Virus record (IMG/VR): IMGVR_UViG_3300020439_000004
Coordinates: 44,943-108,942 of that record
DNA: 64,000 nucleotides
Strand: one strand, 5' to 3'
Source of the DNA: a virus
The notes beneath the pieces were generated by a model. That model saw nothing but the letters and a program-made list of their open reading frames with translations, was not told where the DNA came from and did not search any database. A program made the translations under genes and the position numbers. Every line of letters starts with the position of its first letter. Position 1 is the stretch's first letter. Below, piece by piece: positions 33,383 through 41,610 of this stretch.

Positions 33383-34449
33383 TGAAAAAAGTAATAGTTA
33401 CAGGTGTTACAGGCCAAGATGGTAGTAATATGGTTGATTATCTCTTGAGAGAGACTGATCACATTATAATTGGCGGAGTAAGAAGACTTAGTGTTAAAAA
33501 TCATCAGAATATTGAACACTTAGAAAATGAAGATAGATTTTTCTTAATTGACTTAGATGTAACTGATGCTCAAAACACTGATGAGGTAATAGCTGAACAT
33601 AAGCCAGATTATTTTATTAATTTTGCCGCTAATTCTTTTGTTGGAACAAGTTGGAAAATGCCAACTCAACACATGGAGACAAATGCTTTAGCTGTACTAC
33701 ATCAACTTGAAGCTATAAAAAGACATTGCCCTGATTGTAGATATTATAATGCAGGATCTTCTGAAGAGTTTGGAGATGTAATCTGCACACCTCAAAGTGA
33801 ACTGCATCCATTAAGACCTCGTAGTCCATATGGAGCTTCTAAATGTTCAGCTAGACATTTAGTAAAAGTTTACAGAGACTCTTATGACCTATACGCTGTT
33901 CAAGGTTGGCTTTTCAATCACGAAGGAACAAGGAGGGGTGAAGAATTTGTGACTCGAAAAATAACTAAAAATGTCGCTCGCATTTCTTTTGAGTACTCTA
34001 AAGAAAAAACCTTTAAACCTTTAGTTCTTGGAAATGTTGATTCAAAGCGAGATTGGAGTGATTCTGAAGATTTTATGGATGGTATATGGAGAATGTTAAA
34101 TCAAGATGATTTTGATTCTTATATAGACAACAATTATAAACCAAAGGAATATGTGCTTTCTTCTGATGAAACTCACACAATAAGAGAGTTCGTTGAAGAG
34201 GCTTTTCATATAGCTGGCTTTCATAGATCCATGTGTCGCTGGGAAGGCAAAGGAGTGCATGAAAAATATTATCATGGAGATGATCTACTAGTAGAAATTA
34301 GTGATAAATTTTACAGACCTGCTGAAGTTGACTTGCTTTATGGTGATTCTTCTAGAGCGAGAAAAGATTTAGAATGGCAGCCTAAAACAGATTTTACAGG
34401 TTTAGTGACTAAAATGGTAAAATATGATTTAGAGCTTGCAAAATCTTAA
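33382..34449 (+). CDS. gmd: GDP-mannose 4,6-dehydratase
   Basis: A 355-residue short-chain dehydrogenase of extended type that converts GDP-D-mannose to GDP-4-keto-6-deoxy-D-mannose, the precursor of fucose, rhamnose and perosamine. It has the NAD(P) motif VTGVTGQDGSN, the catalytic SSE in GSSEEFGD, and Y-x-x-x-K in SPYGASK, followed by LFNHEGTRRGEEFVTRKI, which is diagnostic of Gmd. Length is normal (about 350-370). The ATG at 33382 overlaps the upstream stop by one base (TGATG). No reductase for the next step is visible in the window. Confidence 0.93.
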   Translation: MKKVIVTGVTGQDGSNMVDYLLRETDHIIIGGVRRLSVKNHQNIEHLENEDRFFLIDLDVTDAQNTDEVIAEHKPDYFINFAANSFVGTSWKMPTQHMETNALAVLHQLEAIKRHCPDCRYYNAGSSEEFGDVICTPQSELHPLRPRSPYGASKCSARHLVKVYRDSYDLYAVQGWLFNHEGTRRGEEFVTRKITKNVARISFEYSKEKTFKPLVLGNVDSKRDWSDSEDFMDGIWRMLNQDDFDSYIDNNYKPKEYVLSSDETHTIREFVEEAFHIAGFHRSMCRWEGKGVHEKYYHGDDLLVEISDKFYRPAEVDLLYGDSSRARKDLEWQPKTDFTGLVTKMVKYDLELAKS

Positions 34450-34459
34450 AATCTATTCT

Positions 34460-34482
34460 AACCTCTGGCATGCCTAGAGGTT
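34460..34482 (+). promoter_or_regulatory. Hairpin with the start codon in its loop
   Basis: A stem of 9 bp (34460-34468 with 34473-34482, one bulged base) closes the 4-nt loop CATG that holds the ATG (34470-34472) of the zinc-ribbon gene. It would hide or present the start codon and so could gate translation of the replication operon. There is no T-run, so it is not a terminator. Confidence 0.6.
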
Positions 34483-34931
34483 ATAAACTTTGTTCAAAAT
34501 GTGGTGATAATATCCCTTCATTTTCAAAAAAATGTAAATGTGGAGAGGTTTTTTCTACCAAAAAGAGGGTAAAAAAACCTGCAAATGAAGGTCATAAAAG
34601 GTTGGTAGATTTTATCTCTAGAAATCTTCCAAATAAGTTATCTTCAAAAGAAATGTCTAGAGAAATTCACGTAGCAAAAATTATGCTAAAAACTTGCTAT
34701 GATGATTATGATTTCTTAGCTAAGTATAAAATACCTAGTTGGGTTAAAAAAAGAAATACTTTGCTTTGGTTTAAAACTAAAGATGGCAAAAAGTATTTAA
34801 ATTCTAAATATAATGAATATTTATTTCAACCTGAAGTAAAAGAAGATATTTTTGTTGACGAGGGGGAAATTAAGGGTGAGAATGTAGAATATAAGAAGAA
34901 AAAGAGTTTAAGAGAATTTTTAGATGAGTAA
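34470..34931 (+). CDS. Zinc-ribbon protein, first gene of the replication operon
   Basis: A 153-residue basic protein. A short zinc ribbon opens it: CSKC at residues 8-11 and CKC at 22-24, so four cysteines are arranged CxxC-x10-CxC. Residues about 45-105 look like a helical DNA-binding region (KRLVDFISRNLPNKLSSKEM), and the C-terminus is a mix of acidic and lysine-rich stretches. It overlaps the recombinase gene by 8 nt. A loader, transcription or DNA-binding role is plausible. Not recognised as a named family. Confidence 0.65.
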   Translation: MPRGYKLCSKCGDNIPSFSKKCKCGEVFSTKKRVKKPANEGHKRLVDFISRNLPNKLSSKEMSREIHVAKIMLKTCYDDYDFLAKYKIPSWVKKRNTLLWFKTKDGKKYLNSKYNEYLFQPEVKEDIFVDEGEIKGENVEYKKKKSLREFLDE

Positions 34932-36051
34932 GAAAAAAGATAAAGGTAAAAGTGCTAGTGATTTTTCTAGCGAGTATTTTAAGTCAAACAAAGACGATCA
35001 TTATAATTTTGCGAAAGCCGCAGAAGAGTATTTAGTTTCGAGTGGATCTATGTATATGGATCACGTTCTTGGTGGTGGATTTGGTGCAGGTCTACATAGA
35101 TTTACAGGAGCAAACGAAGGTGGTAAAACTAACGCCGCATTACATGTAATGTTTAACATGTTAAAAAGCGTAAATAAAGCTAAAGGTCTTTTTATAAAAG
35201 CAGAAGGTAGATTAAGTAAAGAAATAAAAGAGAGGTCTGGTCTTAAATTCGTCTATGATCCAGCAAAATGGGTGAGCGGAACATGTTTAGTTTTTGAATG
35301 TAATGTTTTTGATACTGTAATAGATTATCTAAGAGGTCTTCTTCAGAATAATAGTGAAGATGAAAGGTTTTGCATAATCATAGATAGTATGGATGGAATG
35401 ATAGCCAAAGATGACTTAGATAAAAGTACTCATGAAGCTAGAAAAGTCGCAGCAGGAGCTTTAATTACGTCAGACTTTTTAAAAAGAGTCAGCCTTGGAA
35501 TGTCAAAGTTTGGACATATGTGTATTATGATATCTCAAGTGAGATCAGCTATCAAAGCTAGTCAATATACAAAAAGCGATCCCAATAATCAAACTAACAG
35601 TAGTGGTGGTAATGCTATTCTACATTATCCAGATTGGATTTTAGAATTTAAAAAAAGAAAACAAGCTGATCTTTTCTTACAAGACTCAGGAGCAACATTA
35701 AGTCTTACAAATAAACCAATAGGTCATATAGCAACAGTTCAAATACTAAAATCTACAAATGAAACTACAGGTCAAACAGTTCAATATCCTATAAAGTACG
35801 GGAGAACAAACGGGCGGTCTATATGGGTAGAAAAAGAAGTTATAGATATGCTTCTCATGTGGTCTTATTTGCAAAAGAGAAGCTCTTGGATTACAGTTGA
35901 TTCAACGCTGCTTGAACACTGCAAATCTAATAAACTAGATATGCCTGAAAAATTCCAAGGTACAAATAAAATTTTAGAGAGCCTTGAGGAGAATCCTCAA
36001 ATTAAAGATATCTTAAAAGATTTTGTACAGAAAGAAATAATGGCCCAATGA
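34924..36051 (+). CDS. RecA/UvsX-like recombinase
   Basis: A 375-residue ATPase of the RecA superfamily. Walker A GANEGGKT (residues 62-69), Walker B FCIIIDSMDGM (about 148-158), a conserved Gln in IMISQVR at the end of the fifth strand (about 200-206), and the DNA-binding loop 2 region SSGGNAILHYPDW (about 228-240). These follow the UvsX/RecA order; the N-terminal helix segment is short. It forms filaments on ssDNA and promotes strand exchange in replication-linked recombination. It sits with nuclease, helicase and primase genes and overlaps the nuclease gene by ATGA. Confidence 0.88.
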   Translation: MSKKKDKGKSASDFSSEYFKSNKDDHYNFAKAAEEYLVSSGSMYMDHVLGGGFGAGLHRFTGANEGGKTNAALHVMFNMLKSVNKAKGLFIKAEGRLSKEIKERSGLKFVYDPAKWVSGTCLVFECNVFDTVIDYLRGLLQNNSEDERFCIIIDSMDGMIAKDDLDKSTHEARKVAAGALITSDFLKRVSLGMSKFGHMCIMISQVRSAIKASQYTKSDPNNQTNSSGGNAILHYPDWILEFKKRKQADLFLQDSGATLSLTNKPIGHIATVQILKSTNETTGQTVQYPIKYGRTNGRSIWVEKEVIDMLLMWSYLQKRSSWITVDSTLLEHCKSNKLDMPEKFQGTNKILESLEENPQIKDILKDFVQKEIMAQ

Positions 36052-36461
36052 TTTTCCTTTGCACAAATGGCAGAAAGAAAAAAATAGCAAACTCAGTAAA
36101 ATATCTAATAGACTGGGATGCTGACTGTAAAAGCGGTATTCAAAAAACAGTAAAAAATGTTTTATACGATAATTGGTTTGCTGATGTAGTCTTTGAAGAA
36201 TTTCCAGTTGCAGGTACTAGGTTGACTTTTGATTTTTTTAATGCTACAAGAAATATAGCAGTTGAAGTTGATGGAAATCAGCATTATAAGTATAACAAAT
36301 TTTTTCACTCTAATTCTAGACAAAACTTTTTGTCCCAACTCCAAAGAGATGAAAAAAAAGAATACTTTTGTGAAATTAATAACATAGAACTTATTAGGAT
36401 TTTAGAGTCTGAAATAGTTGAAGGCAAATTCCCTGATAAAATTTTTTTAAATAGTATATAA
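36048..36461 (+). CDS. PD-(D/E)XK-type endonuclease
   Basis: A 137-residue nuclease-like protein. Core: FEEFPVAGTRLTFDFF (Asp at the end of strand 2), then IAVEVDGNQHYKYNKFFH (E-x-D-G-x-Q-H-Y), then FLSQLQRDEKKEYFCEINNI and IELIRIL. This matches the Vsr/DUF559-like nuclease pattern of phage proteins: T-x-D-F..(I/V)-E-(V/I)-x-G-x-Q-H-x..R-D-x-x-K. A role in resolving recombination intermediates or nicking DNA is suggested by its place between the recombinase and helicase genes. Confidence 0.75.
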   Translation: MIFLCTNGRKKKIANSVKYLIDWDADCKSGIQKTVKNVLYDNWFADVVFEEFPVAGTRLTFDFFNATRNIAVEVDGNQHYKYNKFFHSNSRQNFLSQLQRDEKKEYFCEINNIELIRILESEIVEGKFPDKIFLNSI

Positions 36462-36462
36462 T

Positions 36463-36687
36463 ATGTCTCTTGTTGAAGAAGAAAGCGCGTTACCACAATC
36501 TCTACTACAAAAACTTTATGATTCAACAGGGTCATCTACAGGAGGTAATAAAGGCTTTTTGCTTGTTTATGTAAACTCTGAAGGTGAACCTGTTATAAGC
36601 GGTAAAACAGAAAATTCTTGTGTAGAAATGGCTTTGACAAAGCTGTTAGAATTAAGCCTTAAAAATGATGAAAGTTTAAGTAGATGA
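36463..36687 (+). CDS. Small hypothetical protein in the replication operon
   Basis: A 74-residue protein starting one base after the nuclease stop and overlapping the helicase gene by ATGA. The N-terminus is acidic; residues about 30-70 look like two beta-strands (FLLVYVNSEGEPVIS) followed by a helix (SCVEMALTKLLEL). No family recognised. The tight packing suggests a replication accessory, for example a helicase-loader-type partner, but this is inference. Confidence 0.65.
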   Translation: MSLVEEESALPQSLLQKLYDSTGSSTGGNKGFLLVYVNSEGEPVISGKTENSCVEMALTKLLELSLKNDESLSR

Positions 36688-38234
36688 TTAGCTCCCAAAG
36701 TTTAGAGAAAAATGTTTTAAGTTGCATACTCCAACACCAACATAAGTGGGAGGAGGTGGCCACTTATCTGAATGAAGATGATTTTTATAGTGAAGACTCT
36801 AAAGTTAATTGTTCTATATTTAAGTTGCTGAAACATTCTCTAGATAGTGCAGAAAGAATAGATGAGCATATTCTAATAGAAAGATTAAAATCTTTAGGTG
36901 TTTCTTTTCCTGATAGCATTGATGTAAGTGAATATATCAGACAAATGGCATTTATACCAATCTCTGAAGATTTGCTATTGCCTAATGTAAAAGAGTTAAA
37001 AAAATATTCGGCAAGAAGGCATATATATAATGCTTGTGTGAAAGTGAGCAAATATGTCAAAAATATAGACCCTAATTTTAAATACTCAGAGATTATAGAT
37101 CAGTGTGATAAAATTTATAATACTGAGCTTCAAAATTTTGAGGGTGGAGAAACTGAAACCCAAAACTTGTTTGAGTTAATGGTTCCTGTTATTGAAGAAC
37201 GTGGAGAAAACCCAAAGCAAGAGTTTGGAATGATGGGTCCACATAAAAGAATAAATGAGATATATGGGTCTTTGCTTCTAGCAGGAAATATTTCAGTGAT
37301 AGTGGCGAGATCAGGTGTTGGTAAAACTAATTTCTGCATGGATTTCACCACTAAAGTTTCCAAGCAATATAATGTTCCTGTAGTTCATTTTGACAATGGA
37401 GAGATGAGTGAAGAAGAGTTGATTTTTAGGCAAGCTTCAGCATTAACAGGATTACCTATTTGGCTTTTTCAAACTGGTGACTGGAGAAGTCATTCATACA
37501 ATGGTATACCTGCTGAAGAGATAACAAAAAAAGTCAGAGACACTCTTGATGAAGTTAAGAATATGAAATTCTACTATGAGAACGTTGCAGGAATGACCCC
37601 TGATGAAATGTGTTCTTTATTAAAGAGATTGTACTATACAAAAGTTGGAAGAGGCAACCCTATGATTTTCAGCTTTGATTACATTAAAAGTGATTTTTCT
37701 AAGATGGGAGATAGCCCATGGCAACAAGTTTCTTACATGGTACATAGGTTCAAGCAAGCGATACATAGAGAATTATGTTTTGAAGGCAATCCTTGTGTAT
37801 CTATGATTACTTCTGTTCAAGCAAATAGATTTGGAATTACAAATAACAGGGGTGCTGATACTATAGTTGATGATGAAAGTGTTGTATCTCTTTCTGATGG
37901 CATTACGCAATTTTGTTCTCACTTATTTCTTCTTCGCAAAAAAGTTGTAGAGGAAATGAATCAAGATGGAGCTGATAGAGGAACTCATAAATTAATAAAT
38001 TTAAAATCAAGACATTTAGGTAAAAATCCACTCAGAGCAATCAATGATGTTGAAATGCTTGATGGCTCTAAGCAAAGAAACTATATAAATTTAGAGTTTA
38101 GAAATTTTGCTGTTAAAGAGAAGGGTGATCTGCAAGACATTGTTGACGCACAATCAGGGGCTAATGTAAACGTCGTTACAAATAACGGAGAAGAAGTTCC
38201 AATGACATTAAGGGCTTCAAATCTTTTTGATTAA
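36684..38234 (+). CDS. Replicative DNA helicase (DnaB family)
   Basis: A 516-residue hexameric helicase. The N-terminal helical domain (about 1-150) starts SQSLEKNVLSCILQHQHKWE, as in DnaB. The RecA-like domain has Walker A ARSGVGKT (residues 208-215), VVHFDNGEMSEEELIFRQAS (DnaB motif H1a), Walker B-like MIFSFDYIKSD, and the arginine-containing SLSDGITQFCSHLFLLRKK near the end. It unwinds DNA at the fork and works with the primase encoded next, which overlaps by one base. Confidence 0.9.
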   Translation: MISSQSLEKNVLSCILQHQHKWEEVATYLNEDDFYSEDSKVNCSIFKLLKHSLDSAERIDEHILIERLKSLGVSFPDSIDVSEYIRQMAFIPISEDLLLPNVKELKKYSARRHIYNACVKVSKYVKNIDPNFKYSEIIDQCDKIYNTELQNFEGGETETQNLFELMVPVIEERGENPKQEFGMMGPHKRINEIYGSLLLAGNISVIVARSGVGKTNFCMDFTTKVSKQYNVPVVHFDNGEMSEEELIFRQASALTGLPIWLFQTGDWRSHSYNGIPAEEITKKVRDTLDEVKNMKFYYENVAGMTPDEMCSLLKRLYYTKVGRGNPMIFSFDYIKSDFSKMGDSPWQQVSYMVHRFKQAIHRELCFEGNPCVSMITSVQANRFGITNNRGADTIVDDESVVSLSDGITQFCSHLFLLRKKVVEEMNQDGADRGTHKLINLKSRHLGKNPLRAINDVEMLDGSKQRNYINLEFRNFAVKEKGDLQDIVDAQSGANVNVVTNNGEEVPMTLRASNLFD

Positions 38235-39271
38235 TGAGCTATAAAGATATCTTAGAAAACTTAGGCTACAAACTCAGTGACCATGGAAGTTACTGGAGGA
38301 CTAACGCTCTGTATAGATCTGGTGATAATTCTACAGCTTTGCAAATTTATAAGGATTCTGGAGTTTGGAAAGACTATGTTGAGGATAGTATGTTCCTACC
38401 ATTTGAAGTTCTTGTTCAAAAAACAACAAAAACGTCTAATGTAAAATCTATCTTAAAAGACTTAAAAACAACAAGCTTAAGTGTAAAAACTGAGAAAAAC
38501 CTATTGAAAGAAGAAAAAACATATGACCCTATCTGTCTTAAAAGGCTACTCCCTCATTATGATTTTTATTTAAATAAAAATATCTCAAAACAGACACTTT
38601 TAGATTTTAAATGCGGATTAGCTCATTCTGGACCTATGTACCAAAGAATGGTTTTTCCAATATTTAGAGATGATAAAAGAATTCATGGGTTCTCTGGCAG
38701 GAAAATAACCAATGACGATAGGCCAAAATGGTTACACAAGGGCAAAACTGCAAATTGGTTTTATCCTTATTTTACTATTGATGAAGTTGAGGAACAAATA
38801 AATCTAAAAAAACAAGTTCATATAGTAGAGTCTATAGGAGATTGCATGGCTCTTTATAATTGTGGGATAAAAAACGTTTTAGTTTCTTTTGGTTTGAATA
38901 TGTCTCCTAAATTTATTGCAAGATTGGCAGCTTTAAATTTACAAAACATTTATATCTCTTATAATAATGATAGTGATTCAGAAAGGAACAGAGGTTTTGA
39001 AGGTGCAGTTAAATCCATCTTTAAACTTTCAGATGCTGTAGATTTTGACAGGATTTATTTCTGTCCTCCTGACAGCAATGATTTTGGAGATATGACAAAA
39101 GAGCAAATATATTTTTACGAGGATAGGTGTTTTTCTGCCGATCATCAAACCTCTATGCATAAAGTTATATCAATCGCAGAAGAGATGGATAAGAAAGGGA
39201 TAAATAAATCTTTTTCTCAGTCTCTAAAGAAACTGAAGAAAAAATATAAATTTTATTATGGGCGACTATGA
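38234..39271 (+). CDS. DNA primase (DnaG-type TOPRIM), zinc site degenerate
   Basis: A 345-residue primase. The N-terminus (1-65) aligns in style with the CHC2 zinc domain (GSYWRTNALYRSG, WKDYVEDSMFLPFEVL) but lacks the Cys/His ligands. A linker follows, then the catalytic core: YQRMVFPIFRDDKRIHGFSG, and TOPRIM motifs VESIGDCMALYNCG (Glu, about 195) and ISYNNDSDSERNRG (acidic pair, about 243). It makes RNA primers for lagging-strand synthesis. Context (helicase before, nuclease after) supports this. It overlaps the following gene by 14 nt. Confidence 0.8.
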   Translation: MSYKDILENLGYKLSDHGSYWRTNALYRSGDNSTALQIYKDSGVWKDYVEDSMFLPFEVLVQKTTKTSNVKSILKDLKTTSLSVKTEKNLLKEEKTYDPICLKRLLPHYDFYLNKNISKQTLLDFKCGLAHSGPMYQRMVFPIFRDDKRIHGFSGRKITNDDRPKWLHKGKTANWFYPYFTIDEVEEQINLKKQVHIVESIGDCMALYNCGIKNVLVSFGLNMSPKFIARLAALNLQNIYISYNNDSDSERNRGFEGAVKSIFKLSDAVDFDRIYFCPPDSNDFGDMTKEQIYFYEDRCFSADHQTSMHKVISIAEEMDKKGINKSFSQSLKKLKKKYKFYYGRL

Positions 39272-40298
39272 AAACAAACCGTTATCAGCGTCTAGAATAA
39301 AAACATTACAAACTTGTTCTTGGCAATACTGGTGCAAATATCACTTAAAACTTCCTGATAGATCAAACGAAGGAAGTCTGCGAGGTACTATATGTCATGC
39401 CATTTTTGAAAATCTTGGCAACCCAAGACATAAAAAACACTATACAAGAATAATTAAAACTCAAAACACTTACGCTTCTCCACCTATCAAAAGGATGGTT
39501 GAAGCTTATGCTAAAAAACATGGCATAGACGATTTTGAAAATATGGATCTTATTAACAGAATGACTGTTGAAGGGTTGAATTGTGATTTTTTTGGAGCTA
39601 AAGATGGGAAACCTACAGAGTCTATAAGTGAAAAAGATTTTGATATTTCTATAACAGAAGATGGTAAAAATTACAGAATCCTAGGATTTATAGATAAGTT
39701 GTTTCTTTTCAAGCGGAAAAGTTTAGCAATAATTAGAGACTTTAAAACATCTAAGCAAATGTTTTCTGGCAAAGATTATACAGACAACATTCAAAACTTA
39801 ATGTACTGCTTGGCTGTTAAACACCTTTATCCAGACTTTCTTAAAAGACAGATGGAGTTTTTGTTTTTAAAGTTTGATTGCAATAACGAAGGTATGATGA
39901 GGATGGAAAACTTAAATGAGGAGGAGTTAGAAGGGTTTGAATATTTTCTTACAGAGGTTCAAGAAATTATTAATAATTTTAATTCAGATTCTGCGACTAA
40001 AAATTTAGCATACAATAAAGGTTATCTAGGTAGAGATGATGGCTTTGCTGGTAGAGTTGTCTGCGGCAGAGCAGATTATGCAGGTCAATTAAAAAGGGAT
40101 GGAACTTTAATGTGGCATTGCCCTTTTAAGTTTCCAAAGAAGTTTTATGTGCTTAAAGATAAAGATGGGGAGGTGATATCTTCATCTGAGGATAAAAATG
40201 TATTGCAAGAGAAAAAGACAGATGAGCAGGATATAGAAATGAGAAATTATGATGGTTGTCCTGCTTTTTCTTTTGACAACACTGATGACTTACTTTAA
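39258..40298 (+). CDS. RecB/Cas4-like PD-(D/E)XK exonuclease
   Basis: A 346-residue nuclease of the PDDEXK_1 type. Motifs: LSASRIKTLQTCSWQYWCKY (N-terminal conserved helix), GSLRGTICHAIFENL (the G-x-x-x-H motif), ILGFIDKLFLF (active-site Asp), IIRDFKTSKQ (D-x-K) and NIQNLMYCLAVKH (Q-x-x-x-Y). Cys residues at about 20 and 26 and three more near the C-terminus could bind an iron-sulfur cluster as in Cas4/AddB, but the spacing is not canonical. Probable 5'-3' resection nuclease for recombination or repair. Confidence 0.82.
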   Translation: MGDYENKPLSASRIKTLQTCSWQYWCKYHLKLPDRSNEGSLRGTICHAIFENLGNPRHKKHYTRIIKTQNTYASPPIKRMVEAYAKKHGIDDFENMDLINRMTVEGLNCDFFGAKDGKPTESISEKDFDISITEDGKNYRILGFIDKLFLFKRKSLAIIRDFKTSKQMFSGKDYTDNIQNLMYCLAVKHLYPDFLKRQMEFLFLKFDCNNEGMMRMENLNEEELEGFEYFLTEVQEIINNFNSDSATKNLAYNKGYLGRDDGFAGRVVCGRADYAGQLKRDGTLMWHCPFKFPKKFYVLKDKDGEVISSSEDKNVLQEKKTDEQDIEMRNYDGCPAFSFDNTDDLL

Positions 40299-40307
40299 GA
40301 TTTAAAA

Positions 40308-41009
40308 GTGATCATTCCACTTTTTAAAACTAGCTACAGCATAGGTAAATCTTTATTAAGAATTGAAGATATCATAACCATAGCTCAAGACAATAAACTA
40401 AAGAAAGTTACATTAGTTGAAGATAACTTCTATGGATTTAGAGCTGCTAATTCTGCCTTTCTTCATGCAGATATTCCTATGGTTTATGGAGTAAGAATCC
40501 CAGTCTTTCAAAGTGAATCAGAAAGATCAAGTAAACTTGTATTTTTTGCAAAAAACAATAGAGGTTTAAATAATCTTAGAAATTTATATAGTAAATCAAA
40601 ATTAAGTGCTTTAGAAGTTTTAAATATTTCTAATATAGAAGATTCAGAACTGGAAGATATAAAAATAGGAGTGCCTTTTTACGATTCCTATATTTATAAT
40701 AACATTTTTCATTTTGGTTTGTGTGATCTAAATTTAGACGGCTATGATCATTTTTACATGGAAGAGGATAATAATCATCCCTTTGATTTTCAAATTAAAG
40801 AAAAGCTTAAAAACTTAAATATCAAAACACAAAAAACAAAAACAATCTATTATAGAAATAGAGAAGACTTTGAAGCTTTCCAAATGTACAAAGCTGTATG
40901 TGCAAGAAAGCAAGGAAAAGTCCCAACTTATAGTAAGCCAAATCTGAATGACTTTTGCTCAGATGATTTTTGCTTTGAATCATATTTAGAAAATAATGCT
41001 TCCATATAA
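40308..41009 (+). CDS. DNA polymerase III alpha, detached PHP domain (inactive)
   Basis: A 233-residue protein equal to the N-terminal PHP domain of DnaE. It begins IIPLFKTSYSIGKSLLRIED, where DnaE has xHLHxHSxYSxxDG, then DIITIAQDNKLKKVTLVEDN, MVYGVRIPVFQ and KLVFFAKNNRGLNNLRNLYS; it ends AVCARKQGKVPTY, as at the PHP-palm boundary. The metal-binding His residues of the HxH motif are replaced, so PHP catalysis is probably lost. GTG is the only good start. It may remain as a structural subunit of a three-part polymerase with the next two gene products. Confidence 0.78.
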   Translation: MIIPLFKTSYSIGKSLLRIEDIITIAQDNKLKKVTLVEDNFYGFRAANSAFLHADIPMVYGVRIPVFQSESERSSKLVFFAKNNRGLNNLRNLYSKSKLSALEVLNISNIEDSELEDIKIGVPFYDSYIYNNIFHFGLCDLNLDGYDHFYMEEDNNHPFDFQIKEKLKNLNIKTQKTKTIYYRNREDFEAFQMYKAVCARKQGKVPTYSKPNLNDFCSDDFCFESYLENNASI

Positions 41010-41610
41010 TCAAAAATATTTAGTTGTAGACACTGAGACTGAAGGTCTTAATTTACATTCTTCTAAAGCTTGGCAACTCTCTTGGATTGTTTGTCAAGGC
41101 AATAAAATTTTAGAAGAACATGACGAGTTTATAGCACATAAAAATTTAAACATCCCAGAGGTTGTTAAAAAAATGACTGGATTTAATTGGGATAAGTATA
41201 ATCAAAAATCTAAATCTCTTTCGAAGGTTTGGTCTAAATTTGAAAGCTATTTATATGACCCAAAATATATTATAGTAGGTCAAAATTTATTGGGGTTTGA
41301 TGTTTATATGTTGGCTCTTTTACAAAAAATGTTAGGTCAACAACCTGACTACTCTTATTTACCTAGAATTTATGACACAAGAGCTTTGGCTAAAGCATAT
41401 AGAGAAAACCTTGATAAACCAAAAGATAATTTCCTAAGTTGGCAGTATAAAATCATTAACAATAGAAGCTTGAAAGCTAAAGTGTCTCAAGGCACTTTAT
41501 TAAAATTCTTTGACATTGACCACGATGAGTCTAAATTACATGACGCTCTTTATGACATAAAAAAATGTTTTGAAGTCTTTTGTGAGTTAAAAAGAAGAAT
41601 GGATTTATGA
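40996..41610 (+). CDS. DnaQ-like 3'-5' proofreading exonuclease
   Basis: A 204-residue DEDDh exonuclease. Exo I: YLVVDTETEGLNL (Asp12, Glu14). Exo II: IIVGQNLLGFDVYML (Asp about 101). Exo III: KLHDALYDIKKCFEVF (His and Asp, about 180-185). It would remove mismatched nucleotides. The gene sits exactly between the PHP and polymerase-core genes, overlapping the first by 14 nt and the second by ATGA. In PolC the same exonuclease is inserted within the PHP domain, so the gene order mirrors that architecture as separate polypeptides. Confidence 0.9.
   Translation: MLPYNQKYLVVDTETEGLNLHSSKAWQLSWIVCQGNKILEEHDEFIAHKNLNIPEVVKKMTGFNWDKYNQKSKSLSKVWSKFESYLYDPKYIIVGQNLLGFDVYMLALLQKMLGQQPDYSYLPRIYDTRALAKAYRENLDKPKDNFLSWQYKIINNRSLKAKVSQGTLLKFFDIDHDESKLHDALYDIKKCFEVFCELKRRMDL

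Noticed and set aside
39258-40298. Cas4 as evidence for a CRISPR or defence system
   Set aside because: No cas1/cas2 or array is nearby. The gene sits between primase and polymerase, so a phage recombination/replication nuclease is more likely.
40308-41009. PHP protein as an active phosphoesterase
   Set aside because: The HxH metal motif at the N-terminus reads LFKTS, so the metal site is not intact.
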